Positions 37,814 to 50,000 are shown, counted from the first letter of the stretch. The stretch: DNA of 64,000 nucleotides from Takakia lepidozioides (GCA_030704615.1 CM060731.1:14072001-14136000), one strand, 5' to 3'. Notes: generated from the sequence alone by a model not told the origin. Program-made: numbers and translations.

Positions 37814-38417
37814 TTGGGAACTGCATTTGAATCCATTTTAGACAAATACTACATGACCAACCTTTGATAAGGTGCTGGCCATGGGAGGACGAGTGCCTTC
37901 TGGCAAAGATTCACAAATCACATATTTGGTTTCGATAGGTCTGCAAAAACTCCTGACATGCTGAGTTACATTATTTGCAACCCTCCCTTGGTTTTTGCAT
38001 AAGAAATACATCAAGTCATCAAATTGGTGAGCCAATACCATAGAACTTGCATGTCGGGTTTTCTCTTGTATCTTTTCTTAGGACACAGCTAATTATTCCA
38101 CAATCAATTTTGTATGCTAGTGATTGCTGCTGAAATGATAGCTAGAGATTTGTAAAAAGGAAAAGAAAAAGAGAACAAGTGAAAATACAGTTGTTAAAAT
38201 TATTGCTACAGTGATGAAAGTTACAAAAGTTGCAAAAACAGAAAAAACACACTCAGAAAAAACAAACCAAACTACATCCTACTTACAGGCACCTGCATGT
38301 AGATTGAGCATGTTTTGCGCATAGTATAAGTCTGCGAAAGAATCAGTGCTTTGAAGATGATGGACTCATGTTCTTCCTGTGTAATGCCCAGCAGCTTATG
38401 GTGAAAGTTGGGTTGCA
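37814..38417. other. 3' flank of the DUF3223 gene
   Basis: 3' untranslated region and spacer. An A-rich stretch lies at 38150-38270. No other feature seen. Confidence 0.5.
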
Positions 38418-39655
38418 ATGAAGGGCTCATATAAGGACTTGCTAGACTTGATCCAGGCAGCTCCTGAGGAGTGTGCCATTGTGTATTGCCATTCGTGTGA
38501 CACCTGTAATGTTATTGGTGCTCTCACTTGTCCCAAGATGGGATTTCTTAACCAAGTGTAGTGAAAGAGTAGTGTGAACTATGGGGTGTTGAGAATGCAC
38601 ACGAGAGGTGTGAAAAGACTGTTGGTATCAAAAGGAGAATCTGTACCATCTTATCTTGGCTTATCACAGCTTGCTCTGAAGCACGTATTAACAAAAAGCC
38701 TTTGGAATTGCCATGGTGAAGATTGATGTTAACTTTGGCTTGGCTTTGGGTTCAGTGTATCATGCAGGTCTTAGAAACAGTTCGCAGTTGAGCATTGGAG
38801 GATTGGACATTAGGCAAGGTGCCTGTTGTAATAGCAACTGCTGAGGTAGGAGCCTAAAGTAGCAATGCTGGAACCAACCTTCATGCTTTCTAGTTGACCA
38901 CCATGCCAAGCCCTTAAGTCAACGCTCGACAACCTCAGTGCTAACTCGCACTATGGGCTCCAGGAGGGCTACGATGGTCTCAGGTGCATCGCAGCAGACG
39001 TTTGCAGGGAATCCTCAATGACATGATTCTCTTTCTCTGAATCACAAGAAAGTATTGGTCTCCTGAATGTTATGTTTGATAGCCCTGATCTTATTGAGTG
39101 CAGGGGTGCTGTCTGGGGCTTTTTCTCTGCATCAAACATCTGCAGAATGGTAGGCACTCTACACATGGGAACTGCACAAGAACTTCCAAGTGATTTGAAT
39201 GAGATTCTTTATATTTGCTGATGTATTACAAATGACGATTTTGCATGATCAACTGTTTCAAATACTGTCATTGCTGGGTATGGCAGACAATAGCCCAGCT
39301 TTGGTAGTTACCGGAGGCTTCCCCATTTAGCACATTAATCCAGGAATTTTCTCTTAACATGAGACCATAGGCAAGAAATTGGAGGTGCTCCAGTCCTCAA
39401 AACACTCTGGATGTAAATTGACAGTGGATCTTAGTGAAGCAGAGAAACAACTGCAAACAACATCACGCTTTATGAATTTCGGTAGAAAGGGAAATGTGCA
39501 GGGGATTGATCACAAGGATGTCCACCTTGTGTGCCACTACGACATGCCAAAGACAATGGAGTGCTCTATCAGGAGTCTTGCCAGGATGGGCATGATGGCA
39601 AAGCTGCCAAAAGTGGCAAAGCTGCCAACTGTGGCTTGGTTGATCGGAGGACCAT
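38418..39655 (+). pseudogene. RecQ helicase (RECQL3-like) remnant
   Basis: Three separated blocks match the second RecA-like domain of RecQ helicases in the right order. 38418-38563 gives SYKDLLDLIQAAPEECAIVY. 38758-38856 gives YHAGLRNS and, after a frameshift, ALEDWTLGKVPVVIATAE before a GT donor. 39517-39655 begins after a CAG acceptor with GIDHKDVHLVCHYDMPKTME, then shifts frame to YQESCQDGHDGKAAKSGKAA and VDRRTM. In working enzymes the last block reads YQESGRAGRDG (motif VI); here the key Gly and Arg residues are changed. No upstream helicase motifs are present. Intron remnants show it is an old gene fragment and not a retrocopy. Confidence 0.75.
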
Positions 39656-40995
39656 GGTAATGTCATGGTTTTGCCATATTGATTTTTCACAGGAAGGCCT
39701 TATTTGGAACTGAAGTTCCTTGAGCAGTCCTGATGTTCCAAATGTCACTTTATCATGAAAACTTGCATAACAAGAAGTTTATTCTACGTTTGTCTGGATA
39801 CAGGAACTCCTTGCTAGTAAACCTGATTCGAAACCTATTGCAATGAAAGATCATGAAGGCGTTGATCCCATGACACTCTCTTTGGACTGATGCAACATAG
39901 CTCCTTCTGAAACACCCACTTGATGCATCCATGTCTTCAAATGCACTTAATGAATGAAGAACAATTCTCATTATGCCCATTTTACAGTTCGTAGACATTT
40001 GAATTTTGACACTGAGGAATTTTGGACTGATCACAAGTCATAGTGCTAGCACTCTGCAGTGTGTGGAGAAGGTGGAATATTCTAATTAGAATTGTTGGAA
40101 TTTGACATAGAATAGAGATAAAAGATGAACTGATTACTGAGAACTCTCCACCCAACCATAGGACCACAACAAGCTGTGTCCACCCTCCGAGCTCTCCCTA
40201 TTTATACTCAAAGTCTAATCCAGAAATAGCTGAGATAACTATAGCATAACTCCATGCTTTTACTTAAGTTATCTCCACCTGCTATTCTGGTACAATGACT
40301 TGAGTCACTAATAACTGAAGCTAACTTTAGCTATCTTTTAGTTAACCGAGGCTTATCTCTATTGTTAACTATGACTTGCCAGAACTCCTATTATGGAAGC
40401 CTGACTTGTCATCACAGTAACTCTAGGTAGTAGTAACTTGGTTAGGAGTTGATTTCCAACAAGAACAACTCCAAAACTGTGCCAAAATGGCACTAGCAGG
40501 TAATTTACAAAATGAACTGTGACTGCACTGTTCATATCTCTTGATTGGTCAGCCCTCCAAATCTTCAACTTGTGTTGGAGTCTAGATTGGGCCACATTTT
40601 CACTGGGCGAGTAAAATCTTCTGCTCGGGCCCTACTTCATACTGCAGTGGAGAGTCAATTTTTTTCTAAACTCCCAAAATCAAGGGGAGCAAATTCAGGA
40701 CATGAAGAAGGCCACTGCAGGGAATAAGGCTTCTGATAACCTTTGCCAATTACTGCAGTGACGCATCCCAAAGGAGAATATTGTGCAACTCGTACTCAAA
40801 TATGTTTGCCTGTACACTGAGTGGGCGGGCTCATTGCATCTCGCTGCAGGACAAACTGCTGCTTCTTGAGGCTTAAATAAGGTCGAAACCTTAAGGCCCT
40901 CTCTCTCTCCTCAGGACTCAGGGCAGCCGGGCATAGTAATAGACAGCCTTTGCAGATAGACAAATTGAATCTTCTGATGGAGCAGAATGATTTGA
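39656..40995. other. Spacer downstream of the RecQ remnant and of HMA gene 3
   Basis: Contains the 3' untranslated region of HMA gene 3 (minus strand) at its right end. No other gene or repeat was recognised. Confidence 0.4.
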
Positions 40996-42082
40996 TCAGT
41001 TCTTCTTTTTGGGCCAGAATTCAGAATCCTTCTTGACACGTCTCACACGTTCAAGCACACGCTCAGGCTTCACATCGCCCGTGACAATCACCTTTTTGGT
41101 CCATTGATCACATTTCACTTTCTCAACACCTGCACATAGTCATCATGACATTCTCAGTCAATCACTAACCAGCCCAAAAGAAGGGAATTGATTGACAGTC
41201 AAAACAAAATTGGTACCCCTGGTTAGGCTGTTAGCTTCCCCTGTTTTCAAAGCAATCTGGCGTGCTTGTCAAAGCCAACATTCTACAATGGAGGTGAAGA
41301 GTAAGCATTTGTGAAGAAGACTGACTCGCGAGCACTTACACAAAGGAGGGATCTACCAAGTTTCTCACTGTGACTATTGGTGACTACCTTGGAGCAGACT
41401 TAGAAAATAACAGTTGGTCATACAAGATGTTCCTAACAATTGGCTTGCAAATAATTATTCCACTTGAAAAAACGTAGCATAGGAGTTGACAAAACTCACC
41501 GTCCATGTCCTCCAGCACTGCCAGGACTTTGTTTTCGCAGTAATCGCAGCAAAGGGACACCTTCAACTCAACAGTCTGCAGCACACAACCATGGCAGAAT
41601 TTGAGGACAGAACATAGGTTGTAACATCTCCGCCAGTGAAAAAATACTTCCATTCTAGCTTCGAGCGCTGCCTGCTTCAAAACAACAGGAAACAGACCCA
41701 GATGACATATTCGAAAGCCTACGAAAACCGTAGGCTACCGGTACAGAGATCAGGTGACATGGGGGTGCCATACCTTCGGCTTCGCTTCCTCCTTTTTCTC
41801 CTTTTTCGTTTCCTCTTTTTTGGCCTCACTCCCTTTGGAATCCTTCTTTTCATTGAATAGCTGCGCACACACGGAAACAACAACTACACTGCTCAGCAAC
41901 ACGAGCAAATTCAGATCAAGCTACATTGGTGTGAGTCAAATACAATTCAACACGTCAAATTTGAGAGGCACTCTGCAGCCTTCACAAGAACTTACCTCAC
42001 TCAAAGGCACCAGTTTGCGATCATTTGGAGAGTAAAAAACAGGGTAAAACGGCCTGGGATCGTAGAAGTAGTTCCCCGCCAT
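40996..42082 (-). CDS. Short HMA-domain protein, four exons (HMA gene 3)
   Basis: Minus-strand exons 42082-41996, 41860-41774, 41575-41500 and 41129-40996 join in frame to 127 residues. The N-terminus is MAGNYFYDPRPFYPVFYSPN, followed by a Lys/Glu-rich linker encoded by exon 2 (residues 30-58). The HMA domain runs from 59 to about 122, with VSLCCDYC giving CxxC (Cys68, Cys71) and KKVIVTGDVKPERVLERVRR. The protein ends FWPKKKN, so the long tail of gene 2 is absent. The third exon is 76 nt and splits the same Gly codon as in genes 1 and 2. It is intact and likely expressed; metal binding is inferred from the family. A GA/CT microsatellite lies in its 5' flank. Confidence 0.8.
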
Positions 42083-42197
42083 TGTGCCTAGAATGGCAGA
42101 TCTAGTATGAAGTTGATTCCAATACAGTCACAGTATGAAATTGAAAGAAACAGACAGATGGTGAGTTGGTCTAGGGAAGGTAACGTCGGATGTTTGA

Positions 42198-42222
42198 TCT
42201 CTCTCTCTCTCTCTCTCTCTCT
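42198..42222. repeat. (CT)n microsatellite in the 5' flank of HMA gene 3
   Basis: About twelve CT units, read as GA repeats in the transcript direction of HMA gene 3. GA tracts in this position are common in plant 5' leaders and core promoters. Confidence 0.7.
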
Positions 42223-42635
42223 GACTGATTGATCTCAAGTCTCAAATTGGAACGAAAGATGCTCTGTGTCTGCCTTCTACCTCAAGCCAAAATCTCTTTA
42301 AACCCTTCTCAAGGTAGCGTCGCTATCGTGTTCCCCCTTGGAAGGATCGCCTGCAACTTGGGAGAATTGCTTGTGGAATCCTGCGTTCCTCTGGAAATTT
42401 TTAACAAGAATCTTTGAGAGACAAAGTAGGAGCCAGGAAGTTCTCATAACCGAGCTTTGCAATTCAGTACGCGCAAACGCTGCCGAGCTTGATTCGAGGT
42501 CGTCCGCCATCCCCCCTGAGGGCCCACACGGCAGTTGTTCGTTGTGGACGACTGAGAGACCGCTGCTGCTTCCAACAACAACACAGTCCCCAAAACAAAC
42601 CCAGTCCAAAAGTCCACAGTCTTTCCTTTTTCTTT

Positions 42636-42710
42636 TTCTTTTTTTATTTTTTAAACAGGGGCTGAGGCCGTGCAGAAATTTATTAACAAAGACTGAGGAA
42701 AACATAACCT
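42636..42710 (-). mobile_element. SINE or L1 3'-tail fragment
   Basis: Read on the minus strand: TTTTCCTCAGTC, TTAATAAATTT, then GGCCTCAGCCCCTGTTTA and an A-rich run. The same order occurs at 8951-9008 and at the end of the L1 at 17.4 kb. Confidence 0.55.
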
Positions 42711-42887
42711 CAGGAAAACCTTTTTCTTTAAAAAAAAAAAGAGGAAATCCTTCTTCAACCAAAAGAAAAGAAAAAAGAAAATGTTCATCCATATATAGAT
42801 GGACGAGAAATAGTCAATCACCCAAATGCAATCAACTGTAAATGGGGCAATAATCATCCATCGATGTGGAATATATACCTCTTACGT

Positions 42888-42952
42888 GGGTAGTCTCTAG
42901 TAATACAACGCCGCTTACAAATGGTCGTGGGTTCAAAGCCACACATGATACT
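42888..42952 (+). mobile_element. tRNA-like SINE head fragment
   Basis: GGTAGTCTCTAGTAATACAA is followed at tRNA spacing by CGTGGGTTCAAAGCCACAC, a good B box. The body is not recognised. It is unlikely to be a real tRNA gene, because an acceptor stem cannot be formed. Confidence 0.45.
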
Positions 42953-44204
42953 ATGCCCTAATCATTGTGATATATATTGGATGTCGAAATGACACAGTAT
43001 GTTATGCATGTTTCAGTCTTCCAACTCTCTTCCAATTTTAGCACGTTACTTCCACTATATATTTCAGTTCTCTTCAGTTTTATCCCTTCACATTTGTTCC
43101 TTCCATTTCAATTTTTTAACTACCAATATGAAGAAGGTGTTGACGTTGGTTGTCAAACAAACCTGGTAAAAAGTCCTATTTGTCAAATATCCAAATGGGA
43201 TGTTGAAAAAAAAATCTTGGATTTTTCTTTTCCCGATGCATGACAAGTGGCAAACTGAAGTAAATGTGAAAATGTGAAGAAAAACCAACATTTGTAAATA
43301 GGTTTGTCCAACGTTTCAAGCTAGAGGGATTCTTTGGTCACATTGGACCAGTCACTCTGCAAGAAATGGTCACATTCATGCGCATGTGGACAACAAATGC
43401 CTTGATCTGGTATACCATGCATTGTAAGAACCCTAACCGTTTACTTGTCACCCGTGGTTCCTAGCTAATTATGAGCAAATTGTCCAGCAGTGGAGTGATC
43501 GCATCATCGATTTAGTGTTCGATTGCTTGAATTACTAGTTCAGCTTTTTTTAATTCTAATATCAATTACATTCATGTTCGCTTGGTCTTTCTCTTAAACT
43601 TAGGCCCTTTTCTAACGAGCGGCAGTGGAAGAGAGCGTCTCACACGCTTTCTTCCACCCACTTTTCCAATGAAAAGTGACACATAGGCAAGGGTGGATGT
43701 TGCAACAAACACACGAGTGGAAGTTGATAGACACGCCGTGGGTGAACAATAGTGGATTTTCTTGATGGATTTTCTTGATTTTGTGGAAACCATCGACAGC
43801 GTAGATCTCCGTAGTGAAGAGGTGCGTGAAAGAAGTTTGAGAAGAAGGAAGATGTTGGTGGCCCTGCATTTCATGTCACGACACAACCTTTTAGAGGTCC
43901 GCAACACTTCAAGCCGGAAGTGCCTGGAAGTCTTGCGGCTTCCAAAACCTTCCACGTCATTAGACACGTCAACTTCCTTTAGAACCAGTAATTAGTGGCC
44001 GGTTTCCCCTCTACCAATGGTCGTCTCCCATTCATCTCGATTGCCTCTCGTGTGCCTATGCCCTTATAAGAGAGACGTGATTGCTTCTGTCTAGGTATCT
44101 GTGCGAACCATTCTAGCCAAATAACCCCACCATGATCAACACGTCCATGTTGAAGTTTATAACGAAGTATCTGATTCCATACAACAACTTGGTCGTCTAG
44201 TCTA
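42953..44204. other. Spacer without recognised gene
   Basis: Short frames on both strands overlap between 43570 and 44000, and neither shows a domain or splice context. No transposon protein motifs were found. Confidence 0.35.
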
Positions 44205-44212
44205 GTCTCTAA

Positions 44213-44932
44213 CATTGTTGGATTGGTATGTAGGGTACGGTCGGGTATCAACCAGGGTATTGAATAACCGGCTGGTATTGGCAATTCCAATACTAGGGCT
44301 AATAACCGGACCGGCTGTCCAATACCCGTATTATGCGCGAAAACAAGGACTATACCATGGTGTAGATATGAAATGGCACATGCCATAGGTAAGCGAGTGC
44401 ACATGTCAGGGGGTGGGCATGTCTAGCCATGTCTAGCCCCAAGGGACCACTATTCTTCATTTTTTAGCACATGCCTGATGAATATGAGGACCCCGTTGCA
44501 TATGTTGCATATGTTGATGATGAGGGTTGCAATCAGTCTTCTTTTAACTAAGCTTGCTTCACTTTGCATACTAAAATCTGCAACGTTATTATGTAATGCA
44601 AAGTCTGAATTTTTCAACATAATAATTAATTTCCTTGTGAAATCAAGTATGCTTCTAAATTCAAGTAAAGACATATTAATGATTTAGTGGTTACTTTAAT
44701 TTTAGTTTTAATTATTTATATCCAGGTTGATGACCAGCTGGTATTAGATTGGAATACCCATCCTATTGATACCCGTCCGCAAATAAAAAATCATACTACT
44801 ATTGAGAACCGGCGGATATTAAAATTAAGTGAATCTTCCAATACTATGGAACAGGGTAGTATTGAAAATTTAATTTCTTTTCAATACCAAGACTTGGCTG
44901 GTATTAGAAAAAGTGATACCCGCCCAACAGTG
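44213..44932. mobile_element. Probable hAT-like MITE
   Basis: The left end CATTGTTGG and right end CCCAACAGTG are imperfect inverted repeats. The internal flanks both contain CGGGTATC facing inward. Many GGTATT/AATACC words and CCGG words crowd the first 130 and last 220 bases, as subterminal repeats do. Flanking octamers GTCTCTAA and GTATGTAA agree at six of eight positions, perhaps a decayed 8-bp duplication. There is no coding sequence. Confidence 0.45.
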
Positions 44933-45299
44933 GTATGTAATAGGACATAACCTCACAGGAGATGTTGGGTCGATTGCAAGAAGATAGGAGCACACATGGT
45001 TGGTGTAAGTCTGCCGGTTCTTTATTACATCCTCCTGCACTCTGTGTATCAGTTACTTACAGCATAGGTACAACACTGATCACTTTATTAAATTGCCTAT
45101 CAAGCTGAACGAAAGACAGACAAATGCTTTTGAGAGTAGCCTACACAATCTGCACAGTCCATGGATAGAGCTGAATTTGCCCGACCTCACACGTTGTCAA
45201 TCAGTTGAGAACATGCCAGAGTGTATAAAACACCTGAGAATCCTCAAGTGTTTCTTTGGTGCCTAGCCCAGTTGGTTTTAGCTGACAGAGCTGGAGAGC

Positions 45300-45780
45300 T
45301 CATCTATTGAGGGTGGATCTGTTGATAGTCTGCCAGAGTATGAGGAGCCCACCCCATTCTGTTGGGTAGGTGATAGAGCTAGAAGACTTCGACCTCATGG
45401 GGTGAGGATGGATTGGCAGTCTATCGGGGACATGAGAGTGTTCGAGTTCAGGCATTCTTTCAAACACTTGACCTACATCTACCATGCTCCCACAGTTCGC
45501 ATACATGTTGACAAGGGCGTTGAATAAAAATGCATTTGGCTGAATCCACTTCACATAATGTGGTTTTGTACCTGCTTTCTCATTTGAATTCCTGGTTTTC
45601 ATGCACTCCCGCAAGAGACAGACATAAGTAGTGGAATGTGCCCGAACGCCATCTTTGATCAAAATGTGAAGCGCCTCTCTCAGTTGCGCTGACTGACATA
45701 GTTTTCTCACATCCGGAGGAGTTTTGTTGACACCATCAAGAGTTCTCGCTCGAACCTGTCTTCTGGCAGCTGGCGCTGCT
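45300..45780 (-). pseudogene. Truncated PLS-class PPR gene fragment
   Basis: It encodes only the N-terminal part of a PPR protein and parallels the intact PPR gene at 55.5 kb: GVNK, then KLCQSAQLREALHILIKDGV, TTYVCLLRECMK, and FLFNALVNMYANCGSMVDVG followed by VFERMPE. After that the similarity stops and the frame runs into unrelated sequence to a stop at 45300. The segment around the second motif is altered. No E or DYW part remains. Probably a partial duplicate from the same fern-type PPR subfamily. Confidence 0.65.
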
Positions 45781-45839
45781 TTACCTCATGACGGTCCGAG
45801 CAACCCTCCACCCAAAGGCCTCATTGCAAAGGCCTCATT

Positions 45840-46281
45840 GCTTATGGCTTCAAGTTTGGTGATTTGGACTTTTCTGTGAAAATCACCAGTGGGCAGCTGA
45901 TAAGCCATGATTGCTTCAACCACAATACAATTACTAGAGTTCCAGGCATCCTTGACAACACACTGCAAGGACCGCGCTTGCTGCTTTCCGTGACGTAGAG
46001 GAAAATTTCTTTAGCATGAAGGACACCCAATTCAATCCAGTCCAGTCCAAGCTTTAGTCACTAGCCTTCCCCAACATAAAGTTTCAAGTCCTACATAGTG
46101 ATAGCCTCACATTATCAAAACTCTTGTCACCACTGAAGGACTCCTGCCAGACTTGTTCCTTGCTCTTGCAATATGAGTAGCTACTAGCTACCTCGAGCGA
46201 GGGAGGTGAATATCCAGATTCTTGGTGCACATCATCGACAAATCGATTTTCGCTTTGGGAACCCGAAGATATGGGTACCAA
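45840..46281 (-). other. Possible exons of an unrecognised minus-strand gene
   Basis: An open stretch behind a CAG acceptor near 45968 reads VVKDAWNSSNCIVVEAIMAY and LPTGDFHRKVQITKLEAIS. Upstream, 46281-46090 reads SGSQSENRFVDDVHQESGY and CKSKEQVWQESFSGDKSFDN. Composition and a plausible acceptor suggest coding sequence, but no family was recognised. A further candidate exon lies beyond the LINE at 51.68-51.91 kb. Confidence 0.25.
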
Positions 46282-47034
46282 AACTGAAGGTTTTACGAGG
46301 GTTGATCACATTTGAAAGTTTGAAAGGAAGCTGTTCTAGGAAATCTTATCATTTGTTATGTGTTCTAAGAAGGGAAGCATCAAACCCTAGAAAGCAGTGC
46401 GCTCACCAGAGAGCTGAGTCCCGATGGGGCCCTCGGCAGCTACGTGATCTTCACACCAATTTGTCAACCAACCTCCCCGAGAGCCATCATCATTGGACCC
46501 TGAGGACTTCACAGAAGAGAAATGAAATGAAATGGTGCTTTATAACGTCCGCGGAAAGCTCATAGAGGTTATGGGACAAAATGGAAGAAAACATGAGAGA
46601 GGAACAAATCCAGAAACCACAATTAATGTTCTAGCGATTGTCTAAGGGTGAAGGCCTCGTGCAGGTAGGCTGCCAAGCATTTTTTATCCTCATAGTGGAA
46701 GACATCAGTGAGAGTGTGGGTTCCACTGAATAAACAGTGGAATCTCCCACGGATCTCGTAGTATAGAGGGCAGTAGAAGAAGAAGTGTTCTTCAGTTTCA
46801 ATTTCCTTGTTGTGCCCTATGCAAGCTGGACATAGGCGGTCCTCCCGTTGCAGGTTTTCCCATCTGCCAGTCTCTATCCGTAGGTTGTGGGAACCCACCC
46901 TGAACCGCCCCAATGCCCTCAGGAGGGAAGGAGATAAGGGTGTTGAAAGGTAATTTGGTCTCAAGATTCTATCATCGCGGAGCACCAAGAATGTCTCTCG
47001 ATAGAAGTGGAGCTTTGTCGTGAGATTGGGTAGC

Positions 47035-47042
47035 TTCCAAGT
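47035..47042 (+). repeat. Left 8-bp target-site duplication of the nested element
   Basis: TTCCAAGT, repeated at 50504-50511. Comparison with the uninterrupted LINE copy at 23.8 kb shows that one copy of this octamer belongs to the LINE and the other was made by the insertion. Confidence 0.75.
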
Positions 47043-47062
47043 CTCCTTCTCAAAATCGTCTG

Positions 47063-50000
47063 GTGCATATTCCGGAAGTTCGACGTCCCTTATCATCCGC
47101 ATACAACTTTGCCTGTGGGATTTCGGCGAGAGAGACAAGAAGAGTTCCTCAGCAGTGGGTCGGATCCCACAAAGCCCACGGTGAACTCTGCATCACCCAA
47201 TCCGCACTTGCTTGCTTGAAGCATCCCTTTGCTGCAAGCTCTGCAGAAGAAGAAGCATTGAGACAGTTCCCGGGGTATGGAGGCAGTAGCAAGCGGAGCT
47301 CTGCAGCAAAGGAAGAGTTTGGAAGTTTCAGAGGTGGTAATAATACCCTTCCCCTTGTAAGGGAAGTCCATCCTACGACAAAATTATCCCATATTGATTG
47401 TCGGGAGCAGGGAAGAAGAAGGTCTTGGAGTCTGACAAGCGTGGACACGAGAAGTACGATGAGCGGCGTCGCCAGACCTCGGCAAGGCCTGCAACGCCGC
47501 CAACTTAGTGGAGGTGTTGGCAGTAGCGACAGCGGTAGCAGCGCTAAGCGAGCAAGCGGCCGCTGTGCAACAGTGGACCCCACGCCGGTCAGGCAGCCTC
47601 GATCGGCTCGTCCCCCAGCTCGTTCAGCCCCGACGCCGTACAGGCAGCCAACTCCAGCCCTCACCACAACCCCTTTACTACCTACTCCACCATCCCTGGC
47701 AGTTCACTCCCCAAAGCAACGAGAGGTACTGAACACAGCCGCAACTGCTCCTACTGGAAGATTTGCTCCTCTTGGAAGACCCCAACGCCAACGTACCCCT
47801 ACCCCTAGCTCACATGTTCCTGATGCGCACCAGAGTCCAAGCTCCAGACACCAAGTTCAAGAAGAGTCGTCATCTTCACAACAGTCTTCTCCACCGCTGA
47901 TTCCAGTTTCTTCCATTGGCGCCCCACCGACCGAAGAACTCCCACAGTGTCTGTTGAGCCCTCCCCCGCTGCGCCTCTCAGGTAGGGTTCGAGGTCCCAC
48001 ACCAGTCACTTCTCCTCCAGGTTCTCCATCCCATTCTCGGCAGCGGCTTCAAGGCAGCCCAACTCCTCTTGGCACTCCTTTATTGCTGCTGGCCGTATCC
48101 CTGCCCCAGTGGCTCGTCTCCTTGGGGCCTCCAGATTGTTGGCTATGAGCAAACCCTCAAGTACTGGCATCCGCCCTATCACAGTTGGAGAGGTTCTTTA
48201 CTGCCTTGTCAGCCGCTCACTTTGTCTTCAGTTTCGAGATGCCTTCTCCGGACACCTCTTTCCGCACCAGTTCGGGATCGCCACTCCAGGCGGTTGTGAG
48301 GCAGTGGTTCAGGGGATTCGTGCAGCTCTTGATCTTCATCCGGATTGGGTGGTTCTCCAAGTCGACATCACCAACGCTTTCAACACTGTGTCACGAGCGG
48401 CTATCTTTCAGGAGCTCCGTTCAGCCGGAGGAGATTTCCACCAGCTCATTCCGTTTGTTTGATTATTCTATGCATCCACCACTCCCCTATACTACAGTCA
48501 TCATTCTCGCCTAGGTGAGTGCTCCATCATTCAGTCCGAGGTTGGGACCCGCCAAGGCGACCCTTTAGGAGGACTTTTGTTTGCCATGGCTCATATCCGC
48601 GCCCTCACGGCTTCTGCATAAATTCACTCATCTTGTCTTTTTCCGTCGGTGGCAGACAACACGCACATTGTAGGCCCTGCCTCACAGGTACTTTCAGCTT
48701 ACTATCATTTTGTCACCCAACTTCTTACCGTGGGCCTTTCAGTGCAACCTCGCAAATGTGCAGTGTGGTCTCCGTCCGGTTTCCTTGCAAATTTTGTCCT
48801 CCCTACTCACTCCATTGCTCCGCCCAATGGCATCAGAATCCTGGGAGTCCTTTTTGGCACCACCCAGTTCACAACGTCCTTTTTGGAAGATGCACTCTAC
48901 CAGGATGCCACCCACGCCGATCTCCTTCATAGGCTCGGAGATGTACAGGTAACATATGGAATCTTGACCAAATGTTTCCTTCAGCGTCCCTCATATCTCT
49001 TGCGCACTGTTCCACCCAGCCCAGATTTCCTACACCTCTTATCTGGGTTTGATACTACCATGATGACTATCTTCGGGAGATTGTTAGGACCAGGAGCTCT
49101 GGAGGGTGCTCAGGGACTTTTGCCACAACAGCAAGCCACCTTGTCCGTCTCTTCCGGTGGTGTGGGTCTTTCGTCCACTGTCACTACCGCCCCGTCAGCT
49201 TTCCTCGGCAGTTGGGCATTGGTGGCGCCAGCCCTCGCTTCACGATTTCTCTGTGACCATCGTCTCATCCTTATGGACGTCGTTGCACATGTCAACAGTG
49301 CATTTTACCCTTCCAGCAGCATCTCCGCTCTGCACGAGATCTTCTTCCGGCACCGGCGCGAGCATGTCTATTTGAGCAGTCTTGCTCAAGGCCTCGACCA
49401 TCTTCAGGAGTCCATTTCCGAGCGCGTGCACCGTCATTCTTTTTCCGGCATGCTCTCAAGTACTTCTTCTGAGTTGCATCGAGCCCGACTTCTATCATGC
49501 GCAGGACCCGTAGCAGGGGCATGGTTGACAACACGACCCACTATCGCACATTTTCGTCTCTCATCCCCTATTTTCACTACTGCGCTCCGCCTTCGACTCG
49601 GTTTGCCTCATCCTTCGGCATTGGGCCTTCAGCGTTGCGTCTGTCTTCAGCCCATCGATGACCTTGCCATCCATCTCCTCCGTTGTCCATGTGGTGGTGA
49701 GCGCACTGCGTCTCATGATATGGTTCGCAATGCGGTGGCATCTATTGCTCGGGAGGCAAGGCATCATGTACTGCGTGAGCAACCACATCTACGACCTACG
49801 CTCACGTCCCACTCTACACGCCGCCGTGTTGACATCGTTCTATCTAGAGATGGTTTGCGTACCTTAGCAGATGTCGTTCTCGCCGACCTCACTCGAGCGG
49901 ATCTGCTATCTCGCGCAGCTACCACACCAGGCACGGCAGCCACTGTAGCAACCTAGGCCAAGGAGCGCGATTACAGCGATTGTCACCCCACCGACAGATT

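Noticed and set aside
38969-39166. Minus-strand frame starting ATGTTTGATGCAG after a CAG, like exon 2 of the HMA genes
   Set aside because: No HMA core exon follows on that strand, and the segment lies in an intron remnant of the RecQ pseudogene.
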